Shown here piece after piece: positions 19,858 through 27,657 of a stretch of 64,000 nt of DNA. The translations under genes were made by a program, and so were the position numbers. Positions within the stretch are counted from its first letter, which is position 1. Each line of letters starts with the position of its first letter. Under the pieces are notes generated by a model. That model saw nothing but the letters and a program-made list of their open reading frames with translations. It was not told the DNA's origin and did no database searches. Source of the DNA: CAVTWY01 sp963738575. Lineage in GTDB: Bacteria; Pseudomonadota; Gammaproteobacteria; Burkholderiales; Burkholderiaceae_C. The stretch spans positions 1,302,001 to 1,366,000 of the forward strand of contig CAVTWY010000002.1 of NCBI GenBank assembly GCA_963738575.1, written 5' to 3'.

Positions 19858-20637
19858 TCAGATCAGCCCCGCATAAGCACCACCGTCGAGATTCAGGTTC
19901 TGCCCAGTGATGTAGCCGCAAGTCGCGGCGCAAAAGAACGCGCAGGCTGCACCAAATTCTTCGGGCCGCCCAAAGCGCCCTGCTGGCACGGTGGCGGCAA
20001 TCCGGCGGCGCGCCTCGTCGTGATCGATGCCTTGCTCGCGCATCATGCGCTGGGCCATGAACTCTTGGCGCGGGGTGTCGAAGCGTTCCGGCAGCAGGTT
20101 GTTGATCGTCACGTTGTCGGCCACCACGTCGCGTGCGATCGCTTTGGAAAGCGCCGTCAGACCGGCACGCGCCGCGGTTGACAGGCCCATTGCGGCGTGC
20201 GGCGTCTTCACCATCGCCGAGGTGATGTTGACAATGCGGCCGAAGCGGCGTTGGCGCATGCCCGGCACCACCGCGCGCATCAGCAATGCAGCGCTCAGCA
20301 GGTTGGCTTCGAGCGCTGGCATCCAGGCGTCGTGATCCCAGTCGGCCAGTTGCCCTGGCGGCGGGCCGGCGTTGTTGTTGATCAGCATGTCGGGCTCGGG
20401 ACACGCCGCCAGCAGGCGCGCACGGCCAGCGTCGGTGCAAATGTCGGCGCCCACGGCCTGTACCGTGGCGCCGGTCGCGTTGCGCAATCGGCGGGCGGCC
20501 GCCTGCAGGCGCTCGTCATCACGGCCGTTGATCACCACCACACACCCCTCCTGGGCCAACGATAGCGCGCACGCGTATCCCAGTCCTTGCGACGATGCGC
20601 AGACGATGGCCTTGCGGCCGGCAATGCCCAGATCCAT
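19858..20637 (-). CDS. Short-chain dehydrogenase/reductase
   Basis: About 259 residues with the SDR plan: nucleotide-binding CASSQGLGYACALSLAQEG near the N-terminus (Gly-rich loop), NNNAGPPPG, ITSAMVKTPHAAMGLSTAARAGLTALSKA at the catalytic position and a terminal LNLDGGAYAG. The usual Tyr-x3-Lys is not obvious: the site reads ...LSTAARAG..., so the catalytic Tyr seems replaced, which is unusual and may mean altered activity. Start at 20637 has GGAG five bases upstream. It is the last gene of the leftward catabolic operon, 10 bases after the 3-hydroxyacyl-CoA dehydrogenase, and may act on a ring-diol or hydroxyacyl intermediate. Confidence 0.82.
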   Translation of the reverse strand: MDLGIAGRKAIVCASSQGLGYACALSLAQEGCVVVINGRDDERLQAAARRLRNATGATVQAVGADICTDAGRARLLAACPEPDMLINNNAGPPPGQLADWDHDAWMPALEANLLSAALLMRAVVPGMRQRRFGRIVNITSAMVKTPHAAMGLSTAARAGLTALSKAIARDVVADNVTINNLLPERFDTPRQEFMAQRMMREQGIDHDEARRRIAATVPAGRFGRPEEFGAACAFFCAATCGYITGQNLNLDGGAYAGLI

Positions 20638-20647
20638 CACGTCTCCT

Positions 20648-21982
20648 TCAGTCGGTACCCTGCAGGTCAGCAAAGGAGCGCCCTTGCTTCACCAGGCGCT
20701 CGAGCAGCGGCGCTGGTTGCCACCAGAAGCCATGCTCGGCGTGGAAGCGGCGGATGTCGGCCAGCACGTTGGCCAGCCCCACATGATCAGCATAGAACAT
20801 CGGCCCGCCGTGGCGCGCTGGGAAGCCGTAGCCCGTGACATAGACGATGTCGATGTCGCTTGGCCGCAGCGCAATGCCCAACTCCAGCAGCTTCGCGCCC
20901 TCGTTGACCATGCCGTAAAGGCAACGCTTGAGAATCTCGTCTTCGGACAAGGTCTTGCGCTCGAAGCCGAGCCGCTGTGACTCGTCCTCGATGAACCGCT
21001 CGATGGCCGGGTCGCGCTGTGGCGTGCGACTGCCCTTGTCGTAGCGGTACCATCCCGCGCCACTCTTCTGGCCCAGCCGCCCCATCTCGACCAGCTTCAT
21101 GATCAGGTCGTTCCAGCGCCGGTCCGTCGGCCGGGTCGCCATCTGCGCCTTGCGGGTCGGGTAGCCCACATCGTTGCCGGCCATGTCGTGCACCGCGAAG
21201 ATGCCCATCGCGTAGCCAAAGCCGGTCAACGCGGCGTCCACCTCGTGCGGCAACGCCCCCTCCTCCAGCAAAAAGTGCGCCTCGCGCGTGTAGTTGCGGA
21301 ACAGCGCGTTGCCGATGAAGCCGGGGTAGATGCGCGCCAACACCGACACCTTGCCCATGCGCCGCCCGAGATCCATGAGGGTGGCAATCACATCGGGCGC
21401 GGTGTGCGCGGCGCGCACCACCTCAAGCAGCTTCATCACGTGCGCAGGGCTGAAGAAATGGGCTCCGACCACGTCCTGAGGGCGTGACGTGGCCGCAGCG
21501 ATTTGGTCGACGTCGAGCCCAGACGTGTTGGTCGCGAGGATCGCACCGGGTCGTGCCAGTGCATCGAGCTGCGAGAAGATGGACCGCTTCAACGCCAGGT
21601 CTTCGAACACCGCCTCGATCACCAGGTCGGCCTCGGCCACATCAGCCAAGGTCACCGAGCTGGTGATGCATGCCATGCGCTCGTCCACCGCGGCCTGCAA
21701 CAGCTTGCCGCGTGCCACGCTACTGGCATAGTTGTCGCGCACGCGCTTGAGGCCGCGCTCAAGCGCCACAGCGTCGGCGTCGATTAACGTGACAGTCACA
21801 TTGATGTTGGCCAGCGCCATGGCAATGCCACCACCCATGGTTCCGGCGCCAATGACTGCCACGCGATGGATCGGGCGCAGCGGCGTGTCAACGGCCATAT
21901 CTGGGATGCGAGCCGCCGCGCGTCGGGCGCGTTCAATGTGGGCCGTCGCTTGCGCCTCAAGGGCTGTTTGAGCATCTAGCAC
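20648..21982 (-). CDS. 3-hydroxyacyl-CoA dehydrogenase
   Basis: 444 residues. After a 40-residue lead, the NAD-binding fold starts at HRVAVIGAGTMGGGIAMALA; the HCDH central part includes VIEAVFEDLALKRSIF, NTSGLDVDQIAA and GAHFFSPAHVMKLLEVVR, where the His and Ser/Asn catalytic residues lie. Two C-terminal HCDH domains follow, as in the dehydrogenase half of FadB/FadJ, but the crotonase half is a separate gene just upstream (21992-22789). It oxidises 3-hydroxyacyl-CoA to 3-oxoacyl-CoA with NAD in a beta-oxidation-type step on the island's substrate. Confidence 0.9.
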   Translation of the reverse strand: MLDAQTALEAQATAHIERARRAAARIPDMAVDTPLRPIHRVAVIGAGTMGGGIAMALANINVTVTLIDADAVALERGLKRVRDNYASSVARGKLLQAAVDERMACITSSVTLADVAEADLVIEAVFEDLALKRSIFSQLDALARPGAILATNTSGLDVDQIAAATSRPQDVVGAHFFSPAHVMKLLEVVRAAHTAPDVIATLMDLGRRMGKVSVLARIYPGFIGNALFRNYTREAHFLLEEGALPHEVDAALTGFGYAMGIFAVHDMAGNDVGYPTRKAQMATRPTDRRWNDLIMKLVEMGRLGQKSGAGWYRYDKGSRTPQRDPAIERFIEDESQRLGFERKTLSEDEILKRCLYGMVNEGAKLLELGIALRPSDIDIVYVTGYGFPARHGGPMFYADHVGLANVLADIRRFHAEHGFWWQPAPLLERLVKQGRSFADLQGTD

Positions 21983-21991
21983 GCGCGCCTT

Positions 21992-22789
21992 TCAGTCTTT
22001 CTTCTGGGGCGGCGCCACCAGTGGTGCGGCGCGGCCTTCGACGAATTCGCGCAGGCGTTCGGCTGCCTCGGGCGAGCGCTGCAGGTTGGAGTTCAGGTAC
22101 TCCATGAACAACCCGTCCTCGTGCGACAGATCGTTGACGCGCGGCAGCACGTTGGTGATGCGCCAGTTGGTGTCGGGCGTGTTCTTGGCCACCGTGGCTG
22201 CCAACGCCATCGCTTTCTCCAGCGCTTGGCCTGGCGGCGTCACGTAGCGCACGATGTGCTCGCGCTCGCCTTCGCTGGCCGACAGCAAACGCCCCGTCAG
22301 CATCATGTCGGCCATCACCGTGTAGCCGACGACGCGCTGGATGCGCACCGTACCGCCGCCGCCAACGAAGATACCGCGCTGGCCCTCGGGCAGACCGAAA
22401 AATGCCGTGTCGTCGGCCACGCGGATGTGTGCCGCGGTGGCGAGCTCCAGCCCGCCACCGACCACCGCACCGTGCAACGCGGCCACCCAAGGCACGGGGC
22501 CGCGGGCGATGGTGTCGAAAACCTCATGCCACGAGTGACGCCTGCCCTTGCGCGGCGGCCGCGTCTGGCTGGCGGCACGCGCAAGCGCTTCGCCCAGGTC
22601 CAACCCCGCGCAAAAATGTTTGCCGTGTCCGTGCAGCACGCCCACGTCGGCCTCATCGCCAGCGCGGTGCACGGCTTGGCGCAATGCGTTGATCACCGCT
22701 TCGTTGATGGCGTTGCGCTTGTCGGGGCGGTTCAGCCCGAGTACTGCAATGCGGCCTTCCAGACGGTAAGTCACCAGTTCATCAGTCAT
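21992..22789 (-). CDS. Enoyl-CoA hydratase/isomerase (crotonase) family protein
   Basis: 265 residues with crotonase landmarks: LNRPDKRNAINEAVINAL, the CoA/oxyanion segment GKHFCAGLDLGE, the second oxyanion site GAVVGGGLELATAAHIRVA and PEGQRGIFVGGGG with a Glu at a catalytic position. The N-terminus at 22789 is typical. It lies nine bases upstream of the 3-hydroxyacyl-CoA dehydrogenase gene on the same strand, so hydration followed by oxidation of an enoyl-CoA intermediate is the expected pairing. The specific acyl chain cannot be read from the sequence. Confidence 0.88.
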   Translation of the reverse strand: MTDELVTYRLEGRIAVLGLNRPDKRNAINEAVINALRQAVHRAGDEADVGVLHGHGKHFCAGLDLGEALARAASQTRPPRKGRRHSWHEVFDTIARGPVPWVAALHGAVVGGGLELATAAHIRVADDTAFFGLPEGQRGIFVGGGGTVRIQRVVGYTVMADMMLTGRLLSASEGEREHIVRYVTPPGQALEKAMALAATVAKNTPDTNWRITNVLPRVNDLSHEDGLFMEYLNSNLQRSPEAAERLREFVEGRAAPLVAPPQKKD

Positions 22790-22894
22790 CAGATTCTTCT
22801 CCAGGCAATTGGACTTGGACCATGTCGAGCTCGACCATGGTGTGCGAAGTTCAAGCCATGCAGCTTGTCGGTCAGCATGGCGCCATGTCCAGTG

Positions 22895-23012
22895 TCATTC
22901 GGGTTTGAAGCCACTGGCCTTGATGATCGGCTCCCAGGCAGCGAGTTCTGCGCGCTGGGCTTGCAAGGGCGGCGCAAGTGACACTCAGTGCACGGCGGCG
23001 GTTCATGGTCAT
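22895..23012 (-). pseudogene. Relic of a Bug-family (tripartite tricarboxylate transporter) receptor gene, interior deleted
   Basis: ATG at 23012 with GGAGAAAAG upstream encodes a Bug-like leader (MTMNRRRALSVTCAALAS). About 55 bases later another frame reads AQRAELAAWEPIIKASGFKP and stops at 22895; this is the invariant C-terminal tail of Bug periplasmic receptors (compare WGPVIKASGFTPQQ at the end of the intact receptor at 32205-33197). Everything between, normally some 280 residues, is gone, and head and tail are out of frame. The gene therefore kept its ribosome site and both ends but not its body. It lies between the reductase and crotonase genes of the leftward operon. Confidence 0.75.
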
Positions 23013-23040
23013 GGCCTTTTCTCCCGGTGTTCGAACGGAC

Positions 23041-24027
23041 TCACAGGTCAAGCACCAGCGGGCCAGTCTTGGCGCGCGACACACAAACCTGCATCAGCCG
23101 ACCGCTGTCCTTTTCAGCCTGTGACAGGTAGGAGTCGCGGTGATCGATGGCGCCGCTGCGCACGCCCGTCGAGCACAGCCCGCAGCGGCCTGCGCGGCAG
23201 TCGTGCATCACGTCCACGCCGGCGGCGGCGAGTGCGTCGAGCACGCTCATGTCGGCCGCCACGTGGATCACGCGGCCAGACGAACCAAGCTCAACGTCGA
23301 AGGGTTGATCACCGGCCAACGGCGTCGCCTCGGTGAATCGTTCAAAGTGCACGTCACCGAGCGCCCAGCCCCGCGCCTGCGCGACGCGCAAGGTTGCGTC
23401 AATCAGACCACCCGGACCACAGACATAGATCGGTTGCGTCGGGGTGGCTGCGCTGAGCAGCGCGTCGATGGACAGGCGTGTGGTTGGGTTGTCGTCTGCA
23501 TGCAGGTGCAGCCGATCTCCCACCAGCGCACGCAGTTCGTCGACAAAAACCAGTTGCGCCAGCGTCCGGCCGCTGTAGTGCATCACGAACGGCCGCTTCT
23601 GCGCCAGCAGCGCAGCTGCCATCGACACGAGAGGGGTGATGCCAATGCCGCCGGCCAGCAGGATGATTTCGGGTTGTGGCAGCAGCGGGAAATGGTTGCT
23701 CGGTGGGCGCAGGCTGAGCACATCGCCCACCGTCACGTGCTCGTGCATGTAGCGAGAGCCGCCTCGGCCCTCATCCTCTAGCCGCACAGCGATCCGGTAC
23801 TCGGCCACCGGCTGCGCCGGATCCGCATGCGCGTCCAGACGGATCAGCGAATACGATCGCCACGCTGGGACTGAACCCGTCGCGTCTTTAACGGCCACTT
23901 GCACATGCGCACCCGGCGCGAAACCCGGCAACCGCGCGCCATCACACGCGACGAGGCGAAAGCTTCGGATCTGCGGCGTCAGCGCATCGGCCGCCGCCAC
24001 GCGCACGCTTAGGGTGTCAGTCGGCAT
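23041..24027 (-). CDS. Phthalate dioxygenase reductase-type oxidoreductase (FMN/NAD/2Fe-2S)
   Basis: 328 residues in three parts: a flavin-binding beta-barrel (RSYSLIRLDAHADPAQ near residue 57, the RxYS motif), an NAD-binding domain (ILLAGGIGITPLVSMAAAL, VYVCGPGG-like YVCGPGGLID) and a C-terminal plant-type ferredoxin domain with HDCRAGRCGLCSTGV and a later Cys in LMQVCVSRA, the four 2Fe-2S ligands. This order is diagnostic of the PDR/VanB family, which passes electrons from NADH to a Rieske oxygenase. The oxygenase gene lies 13 bases upstream on the same strand, so the two form one enzyme system. Confidence 0.93.
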   Translation of the reverse strand: MPTDTLSVRVAAADALTPQIRSFRLVACDGARLPGFAPGAHVQVAVKDATGSVPAWRSYSLIRLDAHADPAQPVAEYRIAVRLEDEGRGGSRYMHEHVTVGDVLSLRPPSNHFPLLPQPEIILLAGGIGITPLVSMAAALLAQKRPFVMHYSGRTLAQLVFVDELRALVGDRLHLHADDNPTTRLSIDALLSAATPTQPIYVCGPGGLIDATLRVAQARGWALGDVHFERFTEATPLAGDQPFDVELGSSGRVIHVAADMSVLDALAAAGVDVMHDCRAGRCGLCSTGVRSGAIDHRDSYLSQAEKDSGRLMQVCVSRAKTGPLVLDL

Positions 24028-24040
24028 GGCGCAACGTCAC

Positions 24041-25279
24041 TCAGGCCGCCTGGGTGAGCACGCGCCAGTCGGTGCCTGCCGGCAGCACGCCACCGACCGA
24101 GCGCACCTTTGCATAGTCGAGCTCGGGGCTGTCGGCCAGCTTCGGCGTTTGGCCGGCTACATACTCGCGCACCGACCGAAGCAATTGCTGGCGCACGCGC
24201 AACACAGCGCCATCGGCCGAGCAAAGCTGCTCGTCGCTGCGGTCGTGAATGCGGCCCTGGCTGATGAACATCGCGAAGTCTTCAGTGCCCAGGTGTTGCG
24301 GAAAGCCAGTGGCATGGCCACGCTTCATGATGTCGCGGTTCTGGCCCCAGTTGTCTTGCGCGTCACCCGGCGGCAGCGGCGGGAAGTTCCACACGTCGGG
24401 CGACGCCGACATCACGGTCATGCCCAGCGGCCGGTGCGGGTTGTAGTGCACAAACCAGGCGCGGTGGGTGACGTCGTCCACCGGCGTCGAAAAGAAAACC
24501 GTTGTCGGGCCCTTCGCGTCGGGCGGGCAAATCACACCGTACCAAGGCATCACAAAATTATTGACGCGGGCGTAGACCTTGTCTTCGGGCAGCGCACGCA
24601 CCGCGGCGTAGCGGTAACCGTAGGGTTGGTCTTCGAATTCAAGCTTGGGCGCCAGCGCCTGCGTCATCAGCATGCGTTCGTTGCCGCCACCCGAAGTGAG
24701 CTGGGTCGTCGACTCATGCAACACGCCCACGTGCGAAGAGTCCATCGACGCTTCAACCGCTTGCACCCAATTGGTCGGCACCTCCACACTGGTGACGGAG
24801 CGCTGCTGGGCCGGCAGGTCAACGAAGGGGAGGTTGGGAAATTTCGGCGCTTTCTCGCCCTGCCCCAACCAGACCCAGACGATGCCACCGCGGTCAACCG
24901 CGTGGTAGCGGTTGATGCGAACGTGCTGGCAGAACTGGGCCTGATCACCTGCATGATTGGGCGCTTCCATCACCTCGCCCTTCACGTTGAACTTCCAGCC
25001 GTGGTAGAGGCATCGCAAGCCGTTGCCTTCGTTGCGAGCCAACGCCAGCGACGCCTTGCGGTGCGGGCACTGCTCGTCGATCACACCGACGTTGCCGTCC
25101 GTCACGCGAAAGGCAATGTAGTTGCGCCCGAGCAAGCGCACGCGCACAGGTGCGCCGTCAGCGTCGAGCTTGATCGCGGGCACGACCGGAATCCAATAGT
25201 GCTGGCGGATCATCTCGCCCATCGGGGCACCGTTTTCCACGCGCGTCAGCAGTTCGTTATCTTGCTTGGTCATCGCCAT
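24041..25279 (-). CDS. Rieske aromatic-ring oxygenase, phthalate 4,5-dioxygenase-like
   Basis: 412 residues. The N-terminal Rieske domain has the ligand pattern CPHR then CLYHGWKF (Cys-x-His, 17 residues, Cys-x2-His). The catalytic domain shows EASMDSSHVGVLHES, giving the Asp-bridge and two His ligands of the mononuclear iron. The start at 25279 is preferred over the upstream open frame because AGGG precedes it and the family begins with a short MxxTKQDNELLTRVENG segment. Single-component alpha oxygenases of this subgroup act on phthalate, phenoxybenzoate or methoxy/hydroxyaryl acids by dioxygenation or O-demethylation. The actual substrate is open. Confidence 0.9.
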   Translation of the reverse strand: MAMTKQDNELLTRVENGAPMGEMIRQHYWIPVVPAIKLDADGAPVRVRLLGRNYIAFRVTDGNVGVIDEQCPHRKASLALARNEGNGLRCLYHGWKFNVKGEVMEAPNHAGDQAQFCQHVRINRYHAVDRGGIVWVWLGQGEKAPKFPNLPFVDLPAQQRSVTSVEVPTNWVQAVEASMDSSHVGVLHESTTQLTSGGGNERMLMTQALAPKLEFEDQPYGYRYAAVRALPEDKVYARVNNFVMPWYGVICPPDAKGPTTVFFSTPVDDVTHRAWFVHYNPHRPLGMTVMSASPDVWNFPPLPPGDAQDNWGQNRDIMKRGHATGFPQHLGTEDFAMFISQGRIHDRSDEQLCSADGAVLRVRQQLLRSVREYVAGQTPKLADSPELDYAKVRSVGGVLPAGTDWRVLTQAA

Positions 25280-25284
25280 GGTGA

Positions 25285-26289
25285 TCAACCCTGTTCGTCG
25301 GTCCGAAAGGCGCGCGAGTAGACGCGCTTGCAGTTGCATTCGAAGATGTCGCTGCGCTGCGCGTCGCTGAGCCACGCTATGCTTTCAATCACCGGCTTCA
25401 TGTCGTCGTAGTCGCGCCCGCTGACAGGGTCGCGGGCACTGCCGGTGCCGGGCTTTTCGGTGCCGAACAGGACGTTGCGCGTGCCAGCCACTTTGAGCAA
25501 CAGCTCGATCGCGTCCTTGCTGTAGTTGCACGTGTCAAAGTAGAGCTTCTTCAATTGGTCGTCAAAGCTTTCCTTTTCGCCCTTGCGCACGTTCCAGGAC
25601 CGAAAACGCCCCATCTGGTAGGGGATCGCGCCACCGCCGTGGGCGACCACGATCTTGAGCTTGGGAAACGCATCGAAGGTCTTGGCCCCCAGCAGCGAAA
25701 TGATCGCAATGCTTTCTTCGTTGATGAACTTCAAGGTGTACGACTCGCGTGCGCTGCAGCTGCCGGCTGAGTGGATCAGCCCCGGCACGTCCAGCGCGAC
25801 CATCGCTTCGTACAACGGATGCCAGAACGGGTCACCCAGGCCTGGCGGCGTTGGGCCTGCGCCTTCCGTGGGATCGGGGTTGATCAAGCAGCCCACAAAG
25901 CCGAGCTCGGTCACGCAGCGCTGCAGCTCGGGGATGGCACGTTGCGCGAGCGGCTCGTCCATGTACTGAGGCAACCCCGCCACGCCGCGAAAACGTTTCG
26001 GGAACATGTCGACAAAACGAGCGATCAAGTCGTTGCAGTGGCGTGACCAGACTTCGGTCACACGGCCCGGCTTGACCGAGTGCATCTGCAGGTAGGGTCG
26101 CGGCGAGATGAACTGCATGTCGGTGCCCACGCTGTCCATGATGGTGATCAGTTCCTCGGCGGACTTTCGCACCACATCGTCAGTGATCTTGGGCGGCACC
26201 GATGGATTGGCGCGACCACCCACCAGCTCCGCCATGAAGCGAAAGCTCTGCGGCGGCATCACGATGTGGGCGTGGGAGTCGATGATCAC
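25285..26289 (-). CDS. LigJ-like amidohydrolase (4-oxalomesaconate hydratase family)
   Basis: 334 residues opening with the metal-binding MIIDSHAHIV and containing NDLIARFVDMFPKRF, ELQRCVTELGFVGCLINPDP, the His in PGLIHSAGSC, VVAHGGGAIPYQMGRFR and NVLFGTEKPG with a late Asp box. This order of blocks is as I remember it for LigJ, the 4-oxalomesaconate hydratase of the protocatechuate 4,5-cleavage pathway, rather than for ordinary decarboxylases of the family. A LigK-like aldolase is encoded at 41570 and a LigB-like dioxygenase at 39239 in the divergent operon, which supports the assignment. An amidohydrolase-type decarboxylase remains possible. Confidence 0.78.
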   Translation of the reverse strand: MIIDSHAHIVMPPQSFRFMAELVGGRANPSVPPKITDDVVRKSAEELITIMDSVGTDMQFISPRPYLQMHSVKPGRVTEVWSRHCNDLIARFVDMFPKRFRGVAGLPQYMDEPLAQRAIPELQRCVTELGFVGCLINPDPTEGAGPTPPGLGDPFWHPLYEAMVALDVPGLIHSAGSCSARESYTLKFINEESIAIISLLGAKTFDAFPKLKIVVAHGGGAIPYQMGRFRSWNVRKGEKESFDDQLKKLYFDTCNYSKDAIELLLKVAGTRNVLFGTEKPGTGSARDPVSGRDYDDMKPVIESIAWLSDAQRSDIFECNCKRVYSRAFRTDEQG

Positions 26290-26311
26290 AGGTAACTTTC
26301 AGTGGTTGGGT

Positions 26312-26698
26312 TCAGGCGCCATCGCGGATGAGCGCGAGGCATTCAAGTTGCAATGCCATGCCGTGTTGCAGGTCATGGACGAGCGTGTGCCGCGCGGGGC
26401 GGTCTTGGGGGTCGGGAAAACAGCGCTGCCACTCGACGTTGATGGCGTCGCGAAGCGTGTTGTCCTTGACGTAGATGGTGAGCTTGGCCACGTCACCCAA
26501 GGTCGCACCGCCCGCGGCCAGCAACGCCTCCAGGTTGGCAAAGGCCAGCACCGTCTGGCGCAGTGGATCGGGCGGCAGCGTGCCGGTGGCTGCGTCCTTG
26601 CCCGAGATGCCTGACGAGCACAGCAGCTTGCCAACTCGGGCCCCGAGCGGAATCGGCGCGTTGTGGCCGATCCCTGGGACATTGACGGAGCGCCCCAT
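26312..26698 (-). CDS. RidA/YjgF family protein
   Basis: 128 residues with the RidA fold landmarks: GKLLCSSGISGKD, LRQTVLAFANLEALLAAGGATLGDVAKLTIYVKD and a terminal LECLAL segment. The canonical Arg that binds the 2-aminoacrylate carboxylate is not certain (CARLTxVD is replaced by ARHTLVHD), so it may act on another intermediate, as Rid proteins in catabolic operons often do. Its ATG overlaps the GntR gene stop by ATGA, indicating coupling. It precedes the LigJ-like hydratase by 22 bases. Confidence 0.8.
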   Translation of the reverse strand: MGRSVNVPGIGHNAPIPLGARVGKLLCSSGISGKDAATGTLPPDPLRQTVLAFANLEALLAAGGATLGDVAKLTIYVKDNTLRDAINVEWQRCFPDPQDRPARHTLVHDLQHGMALQLECLALIRDGA

Positions 26699-27408
26699 CA
26701 GGCGCCCCCACTTTCAGTGTCGAAGAAATTCGTCGGCACGGCGGCGAGAAATTCCGAGAAGCCGGTCGAGCCCGCTGGCACGTGCAGCAGCATGGCCTGC
26801 GTGGCCAATGCCTCGTCGCCAGCCTGGATCGCGCGGGCGATCTTCAGATGATCCTGAAGCGACTTGTTGATCTGCGCGCGGTTCTGAAAATCTTTGGGTC
26901 GGTAGCGCTGCGCCATGCGCCGCGCTTGGCGAATCTGCTCGGCCAGGTAGTCGTTGCGGCTGCCGGCATAAATGGCCTCGTGAAACACGCTGTTGGCCAA
27001 GGCGTATTCGGCCGAGCCATCGCGCACTGCGGCATCCTGGCAACGTGCAAGTGCGTCGTCGAGCGCGCGACACAAGTCGTTGTCGACGCGCCGGGCCGCA
27101 AGCTTGGCGCAGGCCGCCTCGAGCTCACCAATCGTCTCCATGATCGCGCGCAGCTTGCTGATTGACAGGCGCGCCACGGTGACGCCCTGGCGTGGCGCAA
27201 TGCGCACCAGATCTCGCGCCGCGAGCTGCTGCAGGGCTTCTCGCACCGGCGTGCGTGACACGTCAAAGCGCGCGGCCAGCGCGCGCTCGTCCAACACAGC
27301 ACCGGGCACGAGCTTGCCAGCTTCAATTTCATCTTGCAGCACCGTGCGGATCTCGCTGGATCGCCCGGTTCGTGGACGCAAGTCTTCGGTGGTTTCGATC
27401 AATTCCAT
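26698..27408 (-). CDS. GntR-family transcriptional regulator (FCD subfamily)
   Basis: 236 residues: N-terminal winged helix with VLDERALAARFDVSRTPVREALQQLAARDLV (recognition helix RTPVREAL), then an all-helical FCD effector domain with Asp/His residues in NSVFHEAIYAGS and LQDHLKIARAI that normally hold a metal and a carboxylate ligand. ATG at 27408 fits family length; the frame is open further upstream but AT-rich and unlikely coding. It is the first gene of the leftward operon and faces the NDP-forming ligase gene, so it probably controls both operons from the 250-base spacer between them in response to a carboxylic or CoA intermediate. Confidence 0.9.
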   Translation of the reverse strand: MELIETTEDLRPRTGRSSEIRTVLQDEIEAGKLVPGAVLDERALAARFDVSRTPVREALQQLAARDLVRIAPRQGVTVARLSISKLRAIMETIGELEAACAKLAARRVDNDLCRALDDALARCQDAAVRDGSAEYALANSVFHEAIYAGSRNDYLAEQIRQARRMAQRYRPKDFQNRAQINKSLQDHLKIARAIQAGDEALATQAMLLHVPAGSTGFSEFLAAVPTNFFDTESGGA

Positions 27409-27657
27409 TGGGGGTCGCGCATGAAGAAGATTCGTGGGTTGCGGCGGAAACTTGGTGTTAAGTATGCCACAAAAGCATTTTGAAATGCAATCTACAGCTT
27501 TAAAAAAACCAAATCGCGTCTTCTTCTTTGACTTCCACAGGAAAAAACCGGGAATCGTCAACGAAACCTGGCAACCTCTGAGCAATCACACGTTGAGGAC
27601 AACAGAACATTTGGTGTTTGCAGAACACTTATTGGTATGCCACAATGACGATATTGC
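27409..27657. promoter_or_regulatory. Divergent control region between gntR and the acyl-CoA ligase operon
   Basis: AT-richer than its surroundings. It contains a palindrome at 27475-27488 (GCATTT, two bases, AAATGC) and two identical copies of GTATGCCACAA, at 27462-27472 and 27635-27645, one close to each operon start. GntR/FCD regulators bind short palindromes with this kind of AT-rich arm, so these are candidate operators. No single sigma-70 promoter can be assigned with confidence. Confidence 0.55.

Noticed and set aside
24014..25321. Long plus-strand open frame of 435 codons
   Set aside because: Antisense of the Rieske oxygenase gene, whose Rieske and iron motifs are intact on the minus strand.
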